Assembly: GCA_964547525.1 (NCBI GenBank)
Contig: CAZJOD010000063.1
Span: 1 to 19,089 of the forward strand
Direction of reading: 5' to 3'
Length of the DNA: 19,089 nt
From: CAZJOD01 sp964547525
GTDB lineage: Bacteria > Bacillota > Clostridia > JAAYHZ01
In this document: positions 13,272 through 19,089 of the stretch, in pieces
How the letters are laid out: every line of letters starts with the position of its first letter
Numbering within the stretch: the stretch's first letter is position 1
Position numbers and translations under genes: made by a program
Notes under the pieces: model-generated
The model's input: the letters and a program-made list of their open reading frames with translations, nothing else
What the model was told of the DNA's origin: nothing
The model's database searches: none

Positions 13272-16200
13272 TCATTGAAATCCAATTGCATAGACCGAAT
13301 TTTTACAACTTATCAAAACATTGTCTTGATCTCTCATACAAAATGCCGGTTTTTCAGGTAATCTACATGTCCCTTTCATCACACCGTCTGTAGATATTAC
13401 GCATATGTTCCCGTTATCACAAACGGTTATTACATTACCACCTGCGCTAAAAAGCGATTTTACACTGTCTTTGACATATACGTGCCATTTATGATTACCT
13501 TTGTCATCAAAGGCCAATACCGAGCCTTTTGATGTTCCGGTATATATTACAGTATTATCGTCATTCATACATATTGAAGCTACCGTACCACCCAAACTTT
13601 TCTCACATATGATTTTTTGGTTACCGTTTTCAATATTAAAGATTTTAAAATTATGAGAATAATTCATACCGCACACCAGTGTATAACTTCCGTTATTACC
13701 ATATAGCTGATGACATCTGATGTTGCATAACCATCCGCTTACCGATATATTTCTCTTTGGGTTTCCATAAATGTCATGAACATAAAATGTGCCTGATGAT
13801 GATTCTGTTTTACTTGCGGCGAGAATTTCCGGCGCTTTATCTTGATCTATGTCAACAATCTCAACCGTATCCGGAACTGTCGCATATGTATAAAAATCAT
13901 TTAACATTTTACCGGTACTGTTATATATTCTTATCCGGTTGTCACCACAGCCGGTTACAATTATTGAGTCTTTATCACTTACAAAACAATTTATACTTAC
14001 TATTTTAGGATAAGGAAGTTCCCAGCTTGGGAATAATGTAGGTACTCTCTTTGTTTGTGTTTCCCAAAGCAATTCTCCTTTTAAATCTATGGTAGAGAGT
14101 TTGTTTTTGCCATGACCTACCGCAATCATTTTATTTTGTGCAATATACTCAATAACATTTATCTCACCTTTTAATGATTTTTCCCAACAGATTTCACCGT
14201 TTTCAACCAAGGTAAGGTTTCTGTTTTCCATAGCACACACATATGTGTTTTCACAAATCTTTTTAAAACTTAGAATGCTGCTATTAATAGTGAATTTGGT
14301 ACGTAAATCTACCTTATTACTATCCATTACTGTTTGTTGAGATTTCCCGTTTTTTAAGCTATCCGCAACGTGTATAAAAGGACAATCATATAATTTATCT
14401 TTATATGACAACTGTATTCTATCTCCTGATTTTTGAAGGTTTATATCATCATCTTCAGGCTTTGCAGGAAAAACCGTATGGGTAAAAGATATTTTTCGTC
14501 CTTTTTCCAAGTGTACAGAGGATTGAGTTGTCATAGATGATACTACCAAGTCGTCATTGTTATATCGTGCCGTCCACATGGGATTATAATACGGACTTTT
14601 TGCGGTATCTTTCATATTTATATCATCATACATTCCTCCGTATGAAAATAATCTTTCTCCGAATGGAATCTCTTCAACACTTACATTGACATCAGCCGAG
14701 CCATAGCCTGTGAGTCTTAATTCATATACATTACCGTTATGATCATATCGCAAAGATTTCATAGTATTACCTTCAACACGAGCTTTGGCAGGAGTTCTGA
14801 AATGCGCACATATGACATATTCGCCGCTTTGTTCCGGAACAACGGTATCGTGGAATACAATACACAATCCTTTAATCATAAAAATTTCTCTGATCCAATC
14901 GGTACCGTTATAGTTTTTTAATCTCATTCTTAAATAAAATTTGTTTTCATCTATGACTTTTTGTTCTTCCATTAAGGCATAACCCGGAATATCCGAAGCA
15001 TAACCATCACGGGCAACCGTCAGGATAGAACAATTTTCAGGTTCGGGCCATCTGTAACAGTTCTCTTCAACCAACCAAACCAATCCTTTGCTTGTATAGT
15101 CCAGTATTCCCATTGCATCATTATACGCATGTACACCATTACTTCCAAGACCATCTATTAAGAGGAAGTCGTCTTCCGTACGGTTCCATCCGGTACGTAT
15201 TGATACTTTATCAAAACAATCTTCATACCGTCCGTACGGCGGTGTCGTTGCCAATCTTCTTCCTTCGGCTGTATTTTTATCCCAAACATCGTATATGTAC
15301 TTATCCATAGGAATACATGATATTACCGAAGATTCTGAAATAGGTACGGATTTTACCCCTGAATCGAATAATCTTGTTTTACCTGTTCCTAAAGTATATG
15401 TTTTCTCCTTAAAACGATCTATTAGAAAAAGCATTTCGCCGTCTTTATAATAATGAGCAAAAAGCATTGCAATTGCCATAGGAAAAGGACTTTTAACCGA
15501 ACCGTCTCCGAAAGAAGGAATGATACCGTTTTGTCCTATAATAGCTTTAACCCATTTTCCGGCTTCTCTTGCCGATGTATCTAAAAATACATGGTTGTCT
15601 TCAAATATAGAATACATACAAACCAACGGTATACTCACTTGATTTGAGTATGAAGAGTCGTCGCAATATGGTTTCCATCCGTTATTATTAAAAGTGTAGA
15701 ATACATCATCTGCGATTTTTTTCCAATTTTTAGGCTCACTTAATTTCGGATAGCGTTTGTTGAAATAATCAGCTGCATAAACAAGCGACAATGCACAGAA
15801 CATCGTATGATTATGGGACGGAAGATTTTTAGCAGAACTGTGAGTACCTGCATATCCTATTCCTTGAGAGCTCTGCGCCCAATCAAAAATACATTTTTCA
15901 ATGGGACCTCTCAACTCATCAGGAATCATTCCGGAGTATTCTAATAATCTCCATGGTTCCATATGGTAATACATATATAAATGAGTATTAATTATTAAAT
16001 AATCATTTAACTTTGATAATTCAATCATCTTGCGCCATCCGTCCAGGTATGTTTCAAGAGGTTTCGGATCTCCGGTAATGTAAGATACAAGACCTGTAGC
16101 CCACCAGTTTGACGCTCCGCTAGACGGTATTAAATCGGTTTTTGCAGGTAATACAATATGTTTTATGCTATCAATATAATCCCGGTCATACGGTAATTTG

Positions 16201-16691
16201 GTATAAAACACTTCATTTAAATATGGAATCGGATTGGAAACTTTACTCAAAAAAGTTCTCACTCCATTTTCCAGACCGTCATCATCGGAATATCCTATAT
16301 GTATGATATTAAACCCGGTAGCAAACGGATCTATAACGGTACTCAGCCGGTATCCTTTATCACCCGGATAACTCTTGTCGGTTATACATAGAAATTTATA
16401 ATATAGATATTCTACACACTTACTATCCGCTAAATTTCCAATAACTATTATCGGACATTTACAGTTTAACATAACATCATGTTCAGGATTATACAGTATT
16501 TCCGCCTTACATCCTATACTTTCAAACCGCTCTTTAATTAATTGAGACGCTTTTAACCCCATTTGACAACCCGGTGCCGTAATAAGGATTCCATTGTCAT
16601 GGGGAATTTCAGTTTCCCTACTAATAATTCTACCGAATTCTAAAACTTTTCTGCCTTTTTCACCTGATTGATTTAATATGTTATCAGTCAT
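13272..16691 (-). CDS. Heparinase II/III-like protein with N-terminal GH67N-like domain and C-terminal beta-propeller
   Basis: This is a 1139-residue protein with no signal peptide. Visible domains: residues about 30-165 alternate strand and helix (ILITAPGCQMGLKASQLIKERF, PIIVIGNLAD, GFNIIHIGYSDDDGLENGVRTFL), resembling the GH67-type N-terminal domain found on glycosidases. About 180-470 is helical, like the lyase toroid, with PSHNHTMF (His293, His295). About 480-790 is a beta-sandwich with GVHAYNDAMGILDYTSKGLVW (His521, Asp525), matching the heparinase II/III H-x-x-x-D pattern. About 800-1139 has PQQ/FG-GAP-like blades (KNKLSTIDLKGELLWE, VEIVDIDQDKAPEILAAS, GSVLAFDDKGNHKWH). Most heparinase-type lyases are 600-900 residues, so the propeller is an unusual addition. 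The start has AAGGAG 7 nt upstream. A uronic-acid polysaccharide or oligosaccharide substrate is likely; the exact one is unknown. Confidence 0.78.
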   Translation of the reverse strand: MTDNILNQSGEKGRKVLEFGRIISRETEIPHDNGILITAPGCQMGLKASQLIKERFESIGCKAEILYNPEHDVMLNCKCPIIVIGNLADSKCVEYLYYKFLCITDKSYPGDKGYRLSTVIDPFATGFNIIHIGYSDDDGLENGVRTFLSKVSNPIPYLNEVFYTKLPYDRDYIDSIKHIVLPAKTDLIPSSGASNWWATGLVSYITGDPKPLETYLDGWRKMIELSKLNDYLIINTHLYMYYHMEPWRLLEYSGMIPDELRGPIEKCIFDWAQSSQGIGYAGTHSSAKNLPSHNHTMFCALSLVYAADYFNKRYPKLSEPKNWKKIADDVFYTFNNNGWKPYCDDSSYSNQVSIPLVCMYSIFEDNHVFLDTSAREAGKWVKAIIGQNGIIPSFGDGSVKSPFPMAIAMLFAHYYKDGEMLFLIDRFKEKTYTLGTGKTRLFDSGVKSVPISESSVISCIPMDKYIYDVWDKNTAEGRRLATTPPYGRYEDCFDKVSIRTGWNRTEDDFLLIDGLGSNGVHAYNDAMGILDYTSKGLVWLVEENCYRWPEPENCSILTVARDGYASDIPGYALMEEQKVIDENKFYLRMRLKNYNGTDWIREIFMIKGLCIVFHDTVVPEQSGEYVICAHFRTPAKARVEGNTMKSLRYDHNGNVYELRLTGYGSADVNVSVEEIPFGERLFSYGGMYDDINMKDTAKSPYYNPMWTARYNNDDLVVSSMTTQSSVHLEKGRKISFTHTVFPAKPEDDDINLQKSGDRIQLSYKDKLYDCPFIHVADSLKNGKSQQTVMDSNKVDLRTKFTINSSILSFKKICENTYVCAMENRNLTLVENGEICWEKSLKGEINVIEYIAQNKMIAVGHGKNKLSTIDLKGELLWETQTKRVPTLFPSWELPYPKIVSINCFVSDKDSIIVTGCGDNRIRIYNSTGKMLNDFYTYATVPDTVEIVDIDQDKAPEILAASKTESSSGTFYVHDIYGNPKRNISVSGWLCNIRCHQLYGNNGSYTLVCGMNYSHNFKIFNIENGNQKIICEKSLGGTVASICMNDDNTVIYTGTSKGSVLAFDDKGNHKWHVYVKDSVKSLFSAGGNVITVCDNGNICVISTDGVMKGTCRLPEKPAFCMRDQDNVLISCKNSVYAIGFQ

Positions 16692-16733
16692 AATCTCACT
16701 CCTTATATCCGCTGCATCGTTAAAACACTAAAC

Positions 16734-16771
16734 GATATAAGCGTTATTTGTTACACATGTTAACACTGTGT
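16734..16771 (-). promoter_or_regulatory. Candidate promoter with overlapping dyad for the heparinase-like gene
   Basis: On the minus strand TTAACA (16763-16758) lies 18 bp before TATATC (16739-16734), a weak -35/-10 pair about 40 bp upstream of the ATG. The -35 sits inside an imperfect palindrome, ACACA-tgttaacac-TGTGT (16753-16771), centred on GTTAAC. That layout suggests repressor or activator control, but the -10 is poor. Confidence 0.3.
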
Positions 16772-17098
16772 CATATTCATATATACCGGTAAAACCTTAT
16801 ATTAATGAATGAAATTTAATTAATACCTCACCCTCCTTCACAGTTAATTTTTACCGAATATTAATAATGATTTTACTGCAATAACTCACTTATTGTGAAT
16901 CGGAGTGCAACAATGCCGCTTTGTTATCTAAAATACTTTCACCCTCACCAATTTATTTTACAACTCCGTATCAATGTTCGCTCGTTTATTGTAATAAAAC
17001 TTAGTTTTAACAGTATAAACCATATTTATATTATACCGGAATGTACATACTTATAATTATAAATTTCCTTATTGATTCTTCAGTATTCAGTAATATTA

Positions 17099-17127
17099 TG
17101 GATATTTTCCTATTGGTATGCTACAAT
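17099..17127 (+). promoter_or_regulatory. Promoter of the GH36-like gene (extended -10)
   Basis: TG-C-TACAAT (17119-17127) is an extended -10 box. TGGATA at 17099-17104 is a partial -35 at 17-bp spacing. The expected start near 17134 gives a short leader with GGAGG at 17147-17151, 7 nt before the ATG at 17159. Confidence 0.6.
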
Positions 17128-17158
17128 GATAAAAGTAAATGACACCGGAGGTTTTTAT

Positions 17159-19089
17159 ATGATTAAAGAATTCAACAGTTTGTTAGGATCTCGGATCGAT
17201 TATTTAAATTTTCAGATTTTACCCATTAACGGAGAACCCCTAAAGCTTAGTTCATTTGAGAATATAAAAATAGAAAAAAACAAAGACCGGTGGTTTGTCA
17301 CCGGATCAAATTTAAATATGCAAATTGTATGGAGCTTTGAAGCGGTTTCCGGCGGATGGAAAGTGTATTTATCGGTTGACCATACAGCTCCTATAGGGTT
17401 AGAATCTATTATTCCTTTGCAATTCGACTATAATGCCAACCTTGGTGACAGTAATAACAACTTGGATAATTGGCTTGTACCGGTATCCGGAAATCATGTA
17501 ACCGACACAGGTTTTGTGAAGGTCTCAGATCTAGATTATATAAGTAAAAACGCTGAGATTGATAAATCGAATAAAAGTTTCAAGGCAAAAGCCTGTGGTG
17601 TTTTCAAGGATGCAGATTATAAAGGTGTCTTTTTATCAGCGGTATACCCTTTAAATAATAATGTAAATTGCACTGTTTTAAGATTGGATACCAAAAATTT
17701 ACGTTTTAACGCTCAAACTGAATATGATTCTGAAGCAAAGAGCAAATTTCATCAAAGTGAATCTTTTTGGGTTTGTACTGATAAGACAATGCGTGATGCA
17801 ATGGAAGCCTATGCGAGTTTTTATAAAGAAAAACAAACATCTGTCTCAGAAATTCCCGTAGGGTGGAATTCTTGGGACTATTATTTCCGTACCGTTTCTC
17901 TTGATGATGTAATTGAAAATATGGAAGCCATTAAAAAAAATCCTGATTTGTCTCAGAATATTAAGTATATCGTTGTGGATGACGGATGGTCCCATAATTG
18001 GGGTGAATGGCAGCCAAATTATAGATTTCCCGGCGGTTTGGAACGATTAGTGGAAGAAATAAAGAATAGAGATTTCATACCCGGTATTTGGACGGCTCCG
18101 TTGCAAGCGGAGGCTCTGTCTTATCCTGTGATGCGTACACCCGGAATCTTGATAAAAAATCAATATAACGACCCTCTGCCCTCAGATGCCGGAGGCCATT
18201 ATTTGATAGATCCTACGAACCCGGACGGACAGATATTTTTACGTGAGTTATTTACCCGTTTATATAATATTGGTTTCAGATTGTTCAAAGTGGATTATGT
18301 CAATAGTCTTTTAAAAGTTAAACGTTTTTATAAAGAAGGGGTAGGGCCTTACGAAGCTTTGCGGGAGCTGTTTCGTATTATTAGAAGCTGTGTTAAAGAC
18401 AGTCATATAATCGGTTGTTCTTTACCGGAAGAATGTGGTCCTAACGTTGCAGACTCCGGTCGTGTCAGTATAGATATACACAATCATTGGAGTCATGTGG
18501 AGTGGGTTATCGATTCGATTCTCCATAACTATTGGCTGCATAAAAAAATATGGATCAATGATCCGGACTTTTTGATCGTTCGTGGCCAGGACACATCATT
18601 GGAAATAGAAACAAATGTCACAAACCCGGGTGCAAACAATCCCAACCCTGTCGGATTTGCAAAACGGTGGCGGTACGGTCCTGTGTTTAACGAAGATGAA
18701 GCAAGAACATGGACAAATATAGTGATAATGTCCGGAGGTAGTGTATTTTTAGGAGACAGAATATCCATGCTGAACGCCAAAGGGCTTTCCCTTGTTAAAA
18801 AAGCTTTAAACACTACGGGAGTTGCTGCAAGACCTTTAGATCTTGGAGACGACTTAAGGCCTTATTTTTGGCTTCAGGACCTTAAAGATCGCTATCGACT
18901 ATTAATCATTAATTGGAAAGACATTTCCTATGAATTCACCTTTGATTTTAACCGTTATAACTTGCCCATACCTATACAATTGAATAATGAATGGACCGGG
19001 GTGGCACTTGAACCTGTAAATGGCAAGTTTACCGCATATTTAAGATCTCATGAAAGCATACTATTGATATGGAATCAAGGGGACGGTTC
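17159..19089 (+). CDS. GH36/GH27-like alpha-galactosidase-type glycoside hydrolase, open at window end
   Basis: The frame is open for 643 codons to the edge with no stop. It begins MIKEFNSLLGSRIDYLNF after CCGGAGG at 7 nt, with no signal peptide, so it is cytoplasmic as written. The N-terminal 230 residues are a beta-sandwich. The barrel starts at IPVGWNSWDYYFRTVS, a clan GH-D hallmark. Further motifs are YIVVDDGWSHNWGEW (Asp274/Asp275), DFIPGIWTAPL, LFKVDYVN with candidate nucleophile Asp379, and DSGRVSIDIHNHW with candidate acid/base Asp439. The C-terminal sandwich (YRLLIINWKDISYEF ... AYLRSHESILLIW) looks nearly complete, so the natural end should be close. The last 19 bases are identical to the REP-like repeat at 7719, so the gene either ends in or is interrupted by that element. 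The linkage cleaved is probably alpha-galactosidic or a related alpha-bond; not proven. Confidence 0.87.
   Translation, partial: MIKEFNSLLGSRIDYLNFQILPINGEPLKLSSFENIKIEKNKDRWFVTGSNLNMQIVWSFEAVSGGWKVYLSVDHTAPIGLESIIPLQFDYNANLGDSNNNLDNWLVPVSGNHVTDTGFVKVSDLDYISKNAEIDKSNKSFKAKACGVFKDADYKGVFLSAVYPLNNNVNCTVLRLDTKNLRFNAQTEYDSEAKSKFHQSESFWVCTDKTMRDAMEAYASFYKEKQTSVSEIPVGWNSWDYYFRTVSLDDVIENMEAIKKNPDLSQNIKYIVVDDGWSHNWGEWQPNYRFPGGLERLVEEIKNRDFIPGIWTAPLQAEALSYPVMRTPGILIKNQYNDPLPSDAGGHYLIDPTNPDGQIFLRELFTRLYNIGFRLFKVDYVNSLLKVKRFYKEGVGPYEALRELFRIIRSCVKDSHIIGCSLPEECGPNVADSGRVSIDIHNHWSHVEWVIDSILHNYWLHKKIWINDPDFLIVRGQDTSLEIETNVTNPGANNPNPVGFAKRWRYGPVFNEDEARTWTNIVIMSGGSVFLGDRISMLNAKGLSLVKKALNTTGVAARPLDLGDDLRPYFWLQDLKDRYRLLIINWKDISYEFTFDFNRYNLPIPIQLNNEWTGVALEPVNGKFTAYLRSHESILLIWNQGDG
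19071..19089. repeat. REP-like repeat, copy 2, truncated by the window end
   Basis: GGAATCAAGGGGACGGTTC is identical to 7719-7737. It lies in frame with the GH36-like coding sequence (W-N-Q-G-D-G) at what should be the end of that protein. The hairpin half of the element, if present, lies beyond the window. Confidence 0.65.

Larger units (their letters stand above)
16692..17158. other. Divergent intergenic region between heparinase-like and GH36-like genes
   Basis: It holds both promoters: the dyad-containing one at 16734-16771 for the minus-strand gene and the extended -10 at 17119-17127 for the plus-strand gene. On the minus strand an orphan AAGGAGG (about 16831-16838) has no start codon at a useful distance. 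I see no gene in 16780-17090; the longest open stretches are about 20 codons and look random. Confidence 0.45.

Noticed and set aside
13272..16691. Splitting the 1139-residue protein into a lyase and a separate propeller gene
   Set aside because: The frame is continuous with no internal stop or good internal ribosome site near the domain border, so a single fused product is the better reading.
18529..18813. 94-residue minus-strand open frame
   Set aside because: It is antisense to the GH36-like gene, whose sense frame carries conserved motifs throughout.

Overview
This window looks like chromosomal DNA of a low-GC, Gram-positive anaerobe, most likely a clostridial Firmicute. The support is AT-rich DNA, strong AGGAGG-type ribosome sites on almost every gene, lipobox lipoproteins with Thr/Ser/Glu-rich linkers, a LysM-YkuD L,D-transpeptidase, and an OmpR-type two-component system. 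Genus and species cannot be fixed from the sequence.

Layout. (1) 1-385 is the 3' end of a sulfatase, closed by a strong hairpin at 481-523. (2) 767-1459 is a LysM/YkuD L,D-transpeptidase. (3) On the minus strand, 5157-1467 is an operon of a large lipoprotein of unknown function, a response regulator and a histidine kinase. Its promoter region carries an 11-bp-period direct repeat of the kind OmpR/PhoB regulators bind. (4) On the plus strand, 5711-7708 holds a uroporphyrinogen-decarboxylase-family (corrinoid methyltransferase-like) protein and a UlaG-like metallo-hydrolase. (5) 7709-8230 holds a REP-like palindromic repeat and the 3' end of a gene broken by a one-base deletion. (6) On the minus strand, 12603-8233 is a three-gene run: transglutaminase-like protein, GHL10-like glycosidase-related protein, and a sugar-ABC-type substrate-binding lipoprotein, ending in a clear terminator. 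(7) 12604-13271 is a gene graveyard: the C-terminal HTH of an AraC regulator and a 175-bp near-identical copy of the metallo-hydrolase 3' end. (8) On the minus strand, 16691-13272 is a 1139-residue heparinase II/III-like protein with a C-terminal beta-propeller. (9) Divergent from it, 17159 to the window end is a GH36/GH27-like alpha-galactosidase-type protein, open at the edge.

Taken together, most of the window reads as a glycan-utilisation region aimed at a complex, probably sulfated and uronic-acid-containing polysaccharide: sulfatase, polysaccharide-lyase-like protein, GH36-like enzyme, GHL10-like protein, a sugar-binding lipoprotein, and accessory enzymes (UROD-like, UlaG-like). No ABC permeases or ATPase lie in the window. 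The genomic-plasticity signals (a 5.4-kb block bracketed by a 175-bp direct repeat, REP-like repeats, decayed gene ends) suggest recent reshuffling. I see no complete transposase, integrase, CRISPR array, tRNA or rRNA.
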